Source of the DNA: Bacillota bacterium
GTDB taxonomy: Bacteria > Bacillota > Clostridia > Acetivibrionales > DTU013
DNA length: 64,000 nt
Direction of reading: 5' to 3'
Assembly (NCBI GenBank): GCA_023412915.1
Contig: JAEZRE010000023.1
Location: forward strand, 62,001 to 126,000
In this document: piece after piece, positions 16,884-25,696 of the stretch
Layout: every line of letters begins with the position of its first letter
Numbering within the stretch: the stretch's first letter is position 1
Notes under the pieces: model-generated
What the model saw: the letters and a program-made list of their open reading frames with translations, nothing else
Told to the model about the DNA's origin: nothing
Database searches by the model: none
Position numbers and translations under genes: made by a program

Positions 16884-17570
16884 CTAAAGCTTCATGCTCC
16901 TGATTTCCTTTATCTCAAGATCTATTTCCTTTTCTAGCCTTATGATATCCTGCTTGATATCGTCTATGGTCTCTTCTGCCCTGGTTCTCTGATTATTACC
17001 GTACCTGGCCTGCTGTACGCCGGAATACTGCCTTGGCTGGACGTCTCTTTCCGCTTCTCTTGTCTCTCTAGGCTTTTCACGGTCGCGATAATAACCCCTC
17101 TGCTGCCCGTTTTCCTTGCCGGGCTGTTCATGCTGCTTGGGCTGGTGCATATTATTTCTAGGCTGAAAATGTACATGGTTGTTATTCTGGGACTGGTTTT
17201 GCCCCTGCGGTTCCTTATTGGCTGAAGCCTGCGCATCGGAATTCTGCTGGCTCTGCTGATTCTGCTGCCTTTGCTGATTCTGTTGGCGGGCTTGATTATG
17301 CTGTCTTTGTCCCTGATTATAGCCCTGATAATTTCTATTACGGTTCTGCTCATTTCTGGGCTGTTCGTTTCTCTGCGACTCATTCCTCGGCTGATCGTTC
17401 TTCGGCTGTTCGCCTTTGGGTTGATCGTTCTTCGGCTGTTCGCCTTTGGGCTGCTCGTTTCTGGGCTGCTCGTTTCTGGGCTGTTCGCTTCTGGGTTGTT
17501 CATTTCTCGGCTGCCCGGCTGCAGCTTTTTCCGTATTCTGGGTATTTGAGGCCTGATTATTATCGACCAT
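16884..17570 (-). CDS. Disordered Gln/Asn/Glu/Pro/Arg-rich protein, function unknown
   Basis: This 228-residue protein is almost entirely low complexity. Residues about 20-75 repeat a 5-10 residue unit (RNEQP, KGEQPKNDQP), then come QN-rich and RQ-rich stretches. The last 33 residues differ: a predicted amphipathic helix (TIDDIKQDIIRLEKEIDLE). There is no signal peptide or membrane segment. GGAGGG precedes the ATG. The gene lies 39 nt before coaX on the same strand and may share its transcript. The short C-terminal helix is the only part likely to fold. No family is assigned. Confidence 0.75.
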   Translation of the reverse strand: MVDNNQASNTQNTEKAAAGQPRNEQPRSEQPRNEQPRNEQPKGEQPKNDQPKGEQPKNDQPRNESQRNEQPRNEQNRNRNYQGYNQGQRQHNQARQQNQQRQQNQQSQQNSDAQASANKEPQGQNQSQNNNHVHFQPRNNMHQPKQHEQPGKENGQQRGYYRDREKPRETREAERDVQPRQYSGVQQARYGNNQRTRAEETIDDIKQDIIRLEKEIDLEIKEIRSMKL

Positions 17571-17618
17571 CGATTTTCCCTCCAGTCAATTCGCTTAACT
17601 TATTTTATTTTAAATACG

Positions 17619-18413
17619 TCAACAAGTCAACCCCAGCAACTTTGCGGCGTTTTCACCTAACACCGCCTTTTCCAGGCTTTCGGAAAGCATTGCGCCCCGC
17701 AATCTTTCAACTTCCTCCGTCTGGTCTTCCCAAGGCGAATCGGTGGCGAAAAGTAGTTTATCGTAACCGTGCAGCGAGGCTATCCTGTCGAACTGTTCCC
17801 TTTTCATGCTTTGCAGGCCAAAAGAAGTGTCGAAATACAGGTCTTCCCCCGCCAGGTACCGTTCAACCTCATCCCAGTAGGCATAACCTCCCATATGTGC
17901 GGCGACGAACGTAGCCCCCCTGAACTCCCGCACAACCTGCTGCAAACATTCGGGAGTACAGTGATATGGCGGCGGCAGGCCGATATCGAGACCAGCATGG
18001 AATATAACGATCAGACCTAACTCAGCTGCCTTTTCGTAAATAGGATACATTTTGGAATCATTTACATAAAACTGCTGATAATCAGGATGGAATTTTACAC
18101 CTTTGAGTCCGTCGGAACGGATTCTCGCAAGTTCTGCCTTCCAGTCGTCGAAATCCGGGTGCAGCGTACCAAAAGGAATTATGTCGTCAGCTTGTATCGA
18201 AGCCGCCCATTGGTTGATTTTCGTCGTCTGCTGGGGTTTCGTCGCTATACTGAGCAATACCGATTTATCAACTCCGGCCTTCTTCATTGACGACCGTATA
18301 CCGGAAACAGTCCCGTCAGACCTGGCAGGTATTCCGCCCACTCCCGCCAGCACCTCCACTGCTCTTTGCGCCAGTTCGTCCGCAAAGCAGTGCACATGAA
18401 AATCGATTATCAT
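17619..18413 (-). CDS. Amidohydrolase family protein (ACMSD-like fold)
   Basis: The 264-residue TIM-barrel metal hydrolase has DFHVHCF (metal histidines), GVKFHPDYQQF, VIFHAGLDIG, AAHMGGY and the C-terminal ATDSPWED aspartate. These are the ligands of the amidohydrolase-2 group, whose members decarboxylate or hydrolyse small carboxylates. The substrate is unknown. It is probably transcribed with the disordered-protein gene 48 nt downstream. Confidence 0.88.
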   Translation of the reverse strand: MIIDFHVHCFADELAQRAVEVLAGVGGIPARSDGTVSGIRSSMKKAGVDKSVLLSIATKPQQTTKINQWAASIQADDIIPFGTLHPDFDDWKAELARIRSDGLKGVKFHPDYQQFYVNDSKMYPIYEKAAELGLIVIFHAGLDIGLPPPYHCTPECLQQVVREFRGATFVAAHMGGYAYWDEVERYLAGEDLYFDTSFGLQSMKREQFDRIASLHGYDKLLFATDSPWEDQTEEVERLRGAMLSESLEKAVLGENAAKLLGLTC

Positions 18414-18443
18414 TGTAAATTACCCCCTACCATCCTGCAAATA

Positions 18444-18528
18444 TAGCTTTAGCGTCGAAAGGGGACATTCCTTTCAACGGTATACATTGGGGACATACCT
18501 TGTAATGGTATTTGAAGGTGTGTCCCCT
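18444..18528. repeat. Intergenic GGGGACA repeat, copy B (family 2)
   Basis: The element begins TAGCTTTAGCGTCGAAAGG, has two GGGGACAT units and ends in GGTGTGTCCCC. It abuts the birA stop codon. Confidence 0.8.
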
Positions 18529-18532
18529 TACA

Positions 18533-19534
18533 TCAATAGTAAATGCCGCTTACGGACACCTCTCCCGAATACAGATTGCGGCGGATCCCGTCCAGACAAT
18601 CCACGGACAGCTTTCCATCGGGGGTTATATCCACAGCGGTTCCGGAGTATTCTGTGCCCTGCAATTTGAAGCCTACCATCCTGCCCAGTGTTATCGAATA
18701 CTTCCTCCAGCTTTCGAGGATCTCCTCTCGCCGCCCGTTCGAAATCAGCTTAACCGCTTCATCCAGCTTGAAAAGCACGGCCCGTATGACCGAGAGCTTG
18801 CTGAATTGCCTTATTTCCGAGGGATCTTTGGTTCTCGCCGATATCTTCAGTGATGTTGCCCTGTTCTTAAGCTCATCGGGGAAATCCTCCCTGTCCTGTG
18901 AGAAATTTATGCCTATCCCCAGCACTATATAATTGACTCTGTCCGCCTCGGAACTCATTTCAAGAAGTATGCCGCAGACCTTTTTCCCTCCGATAACGAG
19001 GTCGTTCGGCCACTTTATCCCAGTAACGATCCCCGTCGCTTCCAGTATGGCCCCTGCTGTCGCTGTTGCAGCAGCCAGCGTAAATATCTGCGTTTCCACG
19101 GGAGCCATATCAGGTCTTAGTACGACCGATATGTATATCCCTTTGCCCGAAGGAGACTCCCAGCCCCTTCCAAGCCGCCCCTTGCCAGCAGTCTGGTGTT
19201 CGGCAATTACGGCCGTTCCCTCGATGCAGCCTTCTGCAGCAAGCCTTTTTGCCAGGTTGTTGGTGGAATCGACGGTATCCCGATATTCGACAGTGCGGCC
19301 GACAATGGCAGTCCCGAGGCTGTCTGCGATTTCATATGAATTGAGTTTTTCAAATGAAGGCAGGAGCCTGTAACCCTTCCTTGAAGAAGCTTCGATCAGG
19401 TAGCCCTCCAGCCTGAGTTCCTCGATATATTTCCACACGGCTGTCCTGGAAACGTCGAACAGCTTCCCCAGTTCGCCGCCGGAAACATAACCCGGCGCGG
19501 CCTCCTTGAGCCGCTGCAGTATGTTGTACTTCAT
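18533..19534 (-). CDS. birA: Biotin--[acetyl-CoA-carboxylase] ligase / biotin repressor
   Basis: The 333-residue bifunctional protein has an N-terminal winged helix (YVSGGELGKLFDVSRTAVWKYI, residues about 15-60), so it can also repress biotin genes. The ligase domain has STNNLAKRLA, AGKGRLGRGWESPSGKG (biotinyl-AMP loop) and IKWPNDLVIGGKKVCGIL, and a small C-terminal SH3-like domain follows. The ATG at 19534 follows AGGAGG by 5 nt; the GTG further upstream is not needed. Both flanks carry family 2 repeats. Confidence 0.96.
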   Translation of the reverse strand: MKYNILQRLKEAAPGYVSGGELGKLFDVSRTAVWKYIEELRLEGYLIEASSRKGYRLLPSFEKLNSYEIADSLGTAIVGRTVEYRDTVDSTNNLAKRLAAEGCIEGTAVIAEHQTAGKGRLGRGWESPSGKGIYISVVLRPDMAPVETQIFTLAAATATAGAILEATGIVTGIKWPNDLVIGGKKVCGILLEMSSEADRVNYIVLGIGINFSQDREDFPDELKNRATSLKISARTKDPSEIRQFSKLSVIRAVLFKLDEAVKLISNGRREEILESWRKYSITLGRMVGFKLQGTEYSGTAVDITPDGKLSVDCLDGIRRNLYSGEVSVSGIYY

Positions 19535-19559
19535 TCCTTCCTCCTGAGTGTGTCCCATT

Positions 19560-19637
19560 TAGCTTTAGCGTCAAAAGGTGACATTCCTTGCTATGGTTGC
19601 TTAAGGTGTGTCCCCTGACCTTGTACGGTGTGTCCCT
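19560..19637. repeat. Intergenic GGGGACA repeat, copy C (family 2)
   Basis: The copy shares the TAGCTTTAGCGTC opening with copy B and ends in two GGTGTGTCCC arms. It lies upstream of birA. Confidence 0.78.
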
Positions 19638-19642
19638 CTACC

Positions 19643-20269
19643 CTAATACCCGCCCATATCGGGTATTTTCAACGTATAAGTCCTGCCGTCGCCGGCGTAG
19701 GTGAAAACAGCCAGTCCGTTGGTGTGATCCTCTATCCCCTTTGCCTTGCCTTCTTCACATAGCTTTTTAAAGAAAAAGTAAAGCAGCGTATCGTTCAGAT
19801 CGTCATGAACTTCCTTCATGCCTTCCAGGAGGTTGTTGAAATAAAGCTCCTGTGAATTGCTGTAAAGCACGGGAGAATCCAGCCCTTTCCCCGGCAGGCT
19901 GATCCGGTCTCCCAGTATGGTGCTTGTAATAAGGCATTCCGGCAGCCTGTAGCTCCCGAAGGTATAGTCCTCGATAGGCATTATGGAATACCTGTAAAGT
20001 TCCATTGCTTCAGGGTTTGACAAGCCCGCCTTATACAGCAGTGTGTCCGCAATCCGGCAATGTTTGGGCAGCACCTCGAGTTTCAGACATTTGAAGCCAG
20101 TAGACGTGTATTTTTCATAGTCATCCCTGGGATTGAGCAATGCGGTTATACATTTTTTAATTTCCCCGTCTATCTCCACTTCACGGCTGTACCACTCGGA
20201 AAGCTTGATGCCGCATTCGACGGCAACATCCGTTTTCTCTGCGGGAAGATATAAATATACCTCGACCAC
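19643..20269 (-). CDS. Protein of unknown function
   Basis: A 208-residue soluble protein starts at GTG 20269, 7 nt after AGGAGG. It has no signal peptide or membrane segment. The sequence mixes short strands and helices; NDTLLYFFFKKLCEEGKAKGIED and the terminal GDGRTYTLKIPDMGGY are the most regular parts. I recognise no catalytic motif. It follows the alcohol dehydrogenase by 50 nt on the same strand and may be co-transcribed. Confidence 0.75.
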   Translation of the reverse strand: MVEVYLYLPAEKTDVAVECGIKLSEWYSREVEIDGEIKKCITALLNPRDDYEKYTSTGFKCLKLEVLPKHCRIADTLLYKAGLSNPEAMELYRYSIMPIEDYTFGSYRLPECLITSTILGDRISLPGKGLDSPVLYSNSQELYFNNLLEGMKEVHDDLNDTLLYFFFKKLCEEGKAKGIEDHTNGLAVFTYAGDGRTYTLKIPDMGGY

Positions 20270-20319
20270 ACTTTCACCTCCTAAAACTACTTAAGGAGAC
20301 CAGCCTGTCCGCTGTTTCA

Positions 20320-21420
20320 TTATTTTTGAAGTCTCCTGAGCATCCCCTCGATATCCTGCGCCTCAACGGGCCTGATATTCGTTGCCGTACTTCTCTGTGT
20401 CATCGTAATGGCGGCGTACCGGGATATTTCCTCATCGGTCAGCACGGGGGACCGTCCTACGAGTTCCGCAAGAACCGCATCCAGTTCGTCCATGCTTGCA
20501 AGGCCCATCAGAGCCAAAATATCATCTATACGGTCCCTGGCGCATTCATAGTTGAATCGCAGGTATTCTGCCATAAGATAGCCATTAGCCTTACCATGGG
20601 GTATACCTCTGAAATATGTGTAATTGTAACCAATACCGTGTACGATGGTAGTTCCGGTGTGGGAAATAACCATACCGCCGAGCATAGACGCATAGAGCAG
20701 GTTTTCGCGCGTTTCAAGACTGATATTGCCGTTTCTCAGGCTGTCGAGGCAGCTTCCGAATAGCCTTATGCCTTCGCGCGCCAGAATATCGGCTGCCTCC
20801 GTCCTTCTTTTGCCGAGATACCCCTCCATGGAATGCGACAGCGCGTCAACAGCCGTATTTACCGTTACGTCGAGCGGCTGGCTTTCCGTATAATGCGGGT
20901 CGAGGAAAGCGATGGCGGGAAAAGTTTCAGGTGTGCCAAAGCTTATTTTGGTCTGCTTATCCGTCCTGGTAAGGATCGAGTAAGGCGTGACCTCGCTGCC
21001 CGTGCCTGCAGTTGTCGGAATTGCTATGATCGGCAGCGGCCTGTTCTTAAAATCGTTCGTAAAAAGCTGTTCAGGCTCTATATCATTCACTGCAAGCACC
21101 GCAACTGCTTTAGCCGCGTCAAGCGGCGAACCTCCACCGATACCGACGACGAAGCCTGCGCCGAACTGTCCGGCCATGGCGCCGCCTTCCCTGACATTGT
21201 CGAGCGTGGGGTTGTTTTGTACCTTATCGTAAATCATGTATCCTATGTCGAGCGATTCAAGAACAGCGCATATGTCGGACAGCGCTCCGCTCAGTTTCGC
21301 CGACCGCCCTCCGGTGACAATGATTGCCTTTCGTCCGTATTTCGCAAGCTCGCCGCCGTTTTTAGATATACAGCCCGCGCCGAAATATGCTTTTACAGGC
21401 ATATGAAATTTAAATTGCAT
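20320..21420 (-). CDS. Iron-containing alcohol dehydrogenase
   Basis: The 366-residue group III (Fe-ADH) enzyme has GGGSPLDAAKAVAV (nucleotide binding), PTTAGTGSEVTPYS, the metal ligands D and H in DALSHSMEGY, and H residues in GTTIVHGIGYNYTYFRGIPHGKANG. It interconverts an aldehyde or ketone and an alcohol with NAD(P)H. The ATG at 21420 follows GAGG by 8 nt and matches the family start (KFHMPVKAYFGAGC). The exact substrate is not decidable. Confidence 0.93.
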   Translation of the reverse strand: MQFKFHMPVKAYFGAGCISKNGGELAKYGRKAIIVTGGRSAKLSGALSDICAVLESLDIGYMIYDKVQNNPTLDNVREGGAMAGQFGAGFVVGIGGGSPLDAAKAVAVLAVNDIEPEQLFTNDFKNRPLPIIAIPTTAGTGSEVTPYSILTRTDKQTKISFGTPETFPAIAFLDPHYTESQPLDVTVNTAVDALSHSMEGYLGKRRTEAADILAREGIRLFGSCLDSLRNGNISLETRENLLYASMLGGMVISHTGTTIVHGIGYNYTYFRGIPHGKANGYLMAEYLRFNYECARDRIDDILALMGLASMDELDAVLAELVGRSPVLTDEEISRYAAITMTQRSTATNIRPVEAQDIEGMLRRLQK

Positions 21421-21598
21421 TTTTGGTTCCTCTCCCATGTATATATTACAGGCAGGACGCCCCGAAGAGCGCCCTTTGTTTAATGTCAATCCTATTATAA
21501 CACATCGATTCAGAGAAAATTTTTCGGTTTTAGAAAAATTTTCTGACACGGGATGAAGGGGCGAGAAGATGACATAGTCATCGACCAGCCTGGTGTGT

Positions 21599-21642
21599 GT
21601 ATAAACGGGGCGGAAGATATGTACCCGTCGCCTCGTTTATAC
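21599..21642. other. Intergenic stem-loop between the cotF-like and alcohol dehydrogenase genes
   Basis: GTATAAACG at 21599 pairs with CGTTTATAC ending at 21642, extended by GGCG/CGCC, enclosing a loop of about 14 nt. No T-run follows on either strand, so it is not a standard terminator. Confidence 0.45.
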
Positions 21643-21688
21643 GTTAAGAGCCGGCAAGAAGTCTTTGGAAATATTACTGCCTGAAATG

Positions 21689-22252
21689 TTACTGCAAAGC
21701 CGAAGTCTGATCCACCGCTTTATACATGCTTGCAAGTGTGCCCAAGGTCTCGGCGGGCGCTGCCTCCAGCGGATAATAACCCTTCTTGACCATCCACTGC
21801 CAGACGTCGTACGCATGGTGCGAACTCATCATGAATGCACTTTCCAGGAACGACCTTATCTCAGGATTGCTAGCTTCCATCGCGTTCCAGGCATACTCCC
21901 TGCCTGCCCGCTTCAAGGTCAGCAAATAAGCCGTCGCGATCTCCCGGTCGTCAAGCGTTTGCACGTCGGTTCTGGGTGTTACGGATTTTACGTTCGTAGA
22001 CGACTTCGTGTAATCATCGATGATATGCGAATATTCCGGAACGGCAAGGCCGGTCTTTGCTCCGCTTCCCCTGCTCAGGTATTCCACCTTTGTGTTATAA
22101 TCCTTGATATGATACGGGAAATGCTTCTGAATCAAGGATTTCAGTTCAGGATCCTTTGCCTGGTTGATGAAAAGCGCCATGTTGGTAATTGAATTTACAC
22201 AGCTTAATGTAAGTTCATTCAAGGCATAAGCCTCGTGTGATGCCAATTGCAT
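21689..22252 (-). CDS. cotF: CotF-family spore coat protein
   Basis: The 187-residue protein has two ferritin-like helical halves. The first has HEAYALNELTLSCVNSITNMALF and the second has TDVQTLDDREIATAYLLTLKRAGREYA, then MSSHHAYDVWQWMVKKGYYP, the classic CotF pattern. Such proteins lie in the spore coat. The start is ATG 22252, 9 nt after AGGAGG. The in-frame upstream ATG lacks a ribosome site. Confidence 0.88.
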   Translation of the reverse strand: MQLASHEAYALNELTLSCVNSITNMALFINQAKDPELKSLIQKHFPYHIKDYNTKVEYLSRGSGAKTGLAVPEYSHIIDDYTKSSTNVKSVTPRTDVQTLDDREIATAYLLTLKRAGREYAWNAMEASNPEIRSFLESAFMMSSHHAYDVWQWMVKKGYYPLEAAPAETLGTLASMYKAVDQTSALQ

Positions 22253-22463
22253 AGAATTATACCTCCTGGGTGAGTAAACTTTAGTTTTGATGTTGATTAG
22301 TTTCGGCAATCGATTGATTTTTATTCGCACAATTCGGTTCGGGCCTTAATATGCAATCTTCTATTGAATATGGCGGGCATATTAAATATAATGTTTGTAT
22401 AACTATTATATAATTGGATTATATAAACAAATTAAATGTTAATTGGAATGGGAGGTCATGGAA

Positions 22464-22949
22464 ATGGCATTCTTGGAGAACCTTGGAAAAAGAGTCGGCG
22501 AGGCTGCGCAGGCAGCGGCCAAAAAGTCGGGCGAACTGGTAGAGATCACCAAGCTCAATGTAAATATCAACTCCGAGGAAGACAAAATACAGAAGCTTTA
22601 CGCACAGATAGGAAAATCGGTTTACGAAAATTTCTGTCAGTCAGGCGCAGCGGAAGATTACATAAAAGAAGCCTGCGAGGCGATTACAGTACATGAACAG
22701 AATGTAAAGTCTCTCAGGGAAAAAATCGCCGAGGTAAAGGGCACAAAGACCTGTATAGCTTGCGGAGCCGAAATGGATAGGGCTCAGCTTTTCTGCTCCA
22801 AATGCGGAGCAAGAAATGAAATCCCGCAGGCGCCGGTTCAGCCGGAAGCTACCGAGACTCCGGCCGCAGCAAATCTGACATGTCCGGCCTGCGGCTCGAC
22901 CCTGGCAGCCGGTTCAGCGTTCTGCACCAACTGCGGTACCAGGCTGTAA
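22464..22949 (+). CDS. Double zinc-ribbon protein with helical N-terminus
   Basis: The 161-residue protein has an N-terminal helical region (residues 1-90, LGKRVGEAAQAAAKKSGELVEITKLN and a coiled coil). Two zinc ribbons follow: CIACGAEMDRAQLFCSKCGAR and CPACGSTLAAGSAFCTNCGTR, joined by a Pro/Ala linker. No membrane segment is present. The ATG at 22464 is 8 nt after GGGAGG. Similar proteins are widespread in Clostridia and usually called hypothetical or zinc-ribbon proteins. The role is unknown. Confidence 0.85.
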   Translation: MAFLENLGKRVGEAAQAAAKKSGELVEITKLNVNINSEEDKIQKLYAQIGKSVYENFCQSGAAEDYIKEACEAITVHEQNVKSLREKIAEVKGTKTCIACGAEMDRAQLFCSKCGARNEIPQAPVQPEATETPAAANLTCPACGSTLAAGSAFCTNCGTRL

Positions 22950-22962
22950 TTTAGTGAAAAAT

Positions 22963-22996
22963 GGGACGGCTCTTTTTGAAACAAAAGAACCGTCCC
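22963..22996. terminator. GGGACGG-type hairpin (family 3 repeat) acting as terminator
   Basis: GGGACGG and CCGTCCC arms continue through TCTTTT/AAAAGA. It lies between convergent genes (the zinc-ribbon gene and cphA) and matches the repeats at 28937 and 39042. Confidence 0.7.
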
Positions 22997-23018
22997 TGCG
23001 TTTCAGTCACCCTGCGCT

Positions 23019-25682
23019 TCAGCCCACCGCCGACTCCTGAAGGACAGGCATCCCGGACTTCTCCTCGTTGGCGCGCTGAGCAAGCATAAGCCTGCATTTA
23101 TCGATGACCTTTAATGCGGGTTCCAGATCTTCATAGAACATGACTACGAGCTCTCCCTGGTTTGCATCCATTATGGCGGTCTCCAGGGCTTTTTCTTCAG
23201 AATAGATGATATTTACCTTTCCTGCATCCAAGCCTGCAGTAATAACGGAATTGTAAAGCAGATCCGCTACCTCTCCGGCATTTCGTCCGCGAAGGTCGTT
23301 ATCCTCTTTTATATATATTTTATCGAAGGTCCTTCCGCAAAACCTGCCGACTTCCTGTATGCTCTCATCCATCCTGTCGCCGGGCATTCCGATGACGCCC
23401 GTATAACCCGTGGCGCCCGTTGAATGTATAAAATCCGCAACCGCTCTATATCCAGCCGGATTATGGCCGTAGTCAAGCATTACTGTAAACCCGCCCATGT
23501 CAAATTGGTTGAAACGGCCCGGGTTCGACATGACATCCGGCTTGAAATCCATTAACCCCTTCCTGATAACAGCGTCGGGTATATCGAGAGCAAGCAGCGA
23601 AGCCACGGCTGCAAGTGAATTTTCTATATTGCAGGCAGCCTTTCCGTTATATGTGACCGGTATCTCATCCACCCTCGCAATGATTGTCTCCCTACCGTTT
23701 TTGAAGGAACAGATTGAATCGTTCTTTTTGTAAACTACACTATGGCCTGATTCGATTTCCTTTTTTACGAGCAGATTTTCACTATTGCAGGAAAAAAGGA
23801 GGGGTTTGCACTTGATCCTTTGAAGGAACCAGGGCGTCATTTTATCGTCTGCATTGAGAACGGCGGCGCCCTCAGGCTTCACTGCTTCTATTACAAGCGC
23901 TTTGACCTTGGCCAGTTCTTCAATAGTATTTATGCCGTCTAGGCCGAGATGATCCTCGCTGATATTTGTGATGACTCCTACGTCGGCGATCTCATACCCG
24001 AGGCCGCGTTTTATGATACCGCCCCTGGCGGTCTCGAGTACAGCCGCTTCCACCCTCTGGTCACGCATGACTCTTGCCGCACTCAGCGCCCCGGTATTAT
24101 CCCCTTTCAGTACGCATTCCCCTCCCACGTAGATGCCGCTCGTGGAAGTCATACCTGTCACCTTGCCTGTCAAACCAAGGGTATGAGCGATCATCCTGGT
24201 AACGGTAGTCTTTCCGTTCGTACCTGTGACGGATATTACGGGTATACTGCAGGGAGCTCCCGCCGGGTAAAGCATATCGAGTATGTTTCCGGCAACGTTG
24301 CGGGATTCTCCTTCTGTCGGATAAATATGCATGCGCAGACCGGGGGCTGCGTTTACTTCGATCAATGCCCCGTTTTTCGGCGTAAGCGGCTCTGAAATAT
24401 TCTCGCATGTGATATCTATCCCCGCTACGTCGAGGTTCATCAATCGAGCCGCTTTGACCGCAAGCTCGGCAATGGCGGGGTGAACCTCCCCGGTACAATC
24501 CCTGGCCGTCCCCCCCGTACTGAGGTTTCCGTTATATCTTAACAGCACACCGACGCCTTTATCAGGTATGCTGTTTTCATCGTAGCCGGATTTTGCCAGG
24601 ACCTGCCTCGACATCTCGTCGATCTTTATATAAGTCAGAGGTTTCTCGTGATCCGAGCCTCTCAGCGGATTTTCATTTTCTTTATCAACCAGTTGCCCTA
24701 TGGTACTGATCCCATCCCCGATCACAACGGGCGGCTTACGCTCTGCAGCCGCCGCCAGCTTCCCGTCTATCACAAGCAGCCTGAAATCCTTTCCTGGGAT
24801 GTATTTTTCTACGATGACGGCGCGGCTGTATTGCACAGCCGTGTGAAATGCTTCTTCAAGCTCTCTCGGATCCCGGATGTTTGTGAAGACGCCTTTGCCC
24901 TGGTTGGCGTCATAGGGTTTGACAACCACGGGGTAGCCGATACAGGACGCCACTGCAGCAGCCGAACCGGGAGTATATGCTATATCACCATACGGTACCG
25001 GTATTCCTGCCTCCGACAATATTCGTTTTGTAAGATGCTTATTACCTGCCAGGTCGACCGATACACAGCTGGAGCTGTCCGTCAGCGAAGCTTCAAGGTA
25101 GCGCGTGTACTTGCCGCTGCCGAGCTGAAGTATGCTTGAATGCTCGAGACAATGGACAGGTATGTTTCTTTTGACCGCTTCCGCGTAAATCGCACCTGTG
25201 CTTGTACCCAGATCCGATTCTGCGGCCATTCTGGACAGCTGCTTCGATATTTTATCGAAATCGGGCAGCTTTCCTTCTATCAGGCAATTTGCCATATTGA
25301 CTGCCGCGAGCAGGCATTCGATCGCGAATTTCTCATTTTTGTACTCGAATATCATATAGTAAACGGACGGGTCCTCAGTTACCCTGCTCTTGCCGTAATT
25401 CACCCGGTAGCCCATAATGTTCTGTAATTCAAGCACCATGTGTTCAGTCACATGTGTTAGATAAGTCCCCTCTCTTAGCCTGTCGACAAAACCGCCTTCG
25501 TAGCCGACACCGCACACATGGCTGCCAAGTCCCGGCAGCATCGTGAGGAGCCGTTCGTTGAACATATAGATATCTTTCGTCGGTGTATCATACAATTCTC
25601 CCAGACCTATAACAGCCTTTATTACAGGTTTGAGACTGTAAATGTTCTTGCCCTTGAATGGCTGTATTTGATGTATATCCAC
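23019..25682 (-). CDS. cphA: Cyanophycin synthetase
   Basis: The 887-residue enzyme polymerises aspartate and arginine into cyanophycin with ATP. It has an N-terminal CphA-specific domain, an ATP-grasp domain (about residues 215-475, with GYPVVVKPYDANQGKGVF and IEVNAAPGLRMH) and a C-terminal Mur-ligase-like domain with P-loop TGTNGKTT (486-493) and NISEDHLG. The length is typical of CphA1. The start is GTG 25682, 7 nt after GGGAGG; an ATG at 25697 overlaps the cphB stop but lacks a spaced ribosome site. It is the last gene of iadA-orf-cphB-cphA. Confidence 0.95.
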   Translation of the reverse strand: MDIHQIQPFKGKNIYSLKPVIKAVIGLGELYDTPTKDIYMFNERLLTMLPGLGSHVCGVGYEGGFVDRLREGTYLTHVTEHMVLELQNIMGYRVNYGKSRVTEDPSVYYMIFEYKNEKFAIECLLAAVNMANCLIEGKLPDFDKISKQLSRMAAESDLGTSTGAIYAEAVKRNIPVHCLEHSSILQLGSGKYTRYLEASLTDSSSCVSVDLAGNKHLTKRILSEAGIPVPYGDIAYTPGSAAAVASCIGYPVVVKPYDANQGKGVFTNIRDPRELEEAFHTAVQYSRAVIVEKYIPGKDFRLLVIDGKLAAAAERKPPVVIGDGISTIGQLVDKENENPLRGSDHEKPLTYIKIDEMSRQVLAKSGYDENSIPDKGVGVLLRYNGNLSTGGTARDCTGEVHPAIAELAVKAARLMNLDVAGIDITCENISEPLTPKNGALIEVNAAPGLRMHIYPTEGESRNVAGNILDMLYPAGAPCSIPVISVTGTNGKTTVTRMIAHTLGLTGKVTGMTSTSGIYVGGECVLKGDNTGALSAARVMRDQRVEAAVLETARGGIIKRGLGYEIADVGVITNISEDHLGLDGINTIEELAKVKALVIEAVKPEGAAVLNADDKMTPWFLQRIKCKPLLFSCNSENLLVKKEIESGHSVVYKKNDSICSFKNGRETIIARVDEIPVTYNGKAACNIENSLAAVASLLALDIPDAVIRKGLMDFKPDVMSNPGRFNQFDMGGFTVMLDYGHNPAGYRAVADFIHSTGATGYTGVIGMPGDRMDESIQEVGRFCGRTFDKIYIKEDNDLRGRNAGEVADLLYNSVITAGLDAGKVNIIYSEEKALETAIMDANQGELVVMFYEDLEPALKVIDKCRLMLAQRANEEKSGMPVLQESAVG

Positions 25683-25696
25683 AAAGTTTCCTCCCA

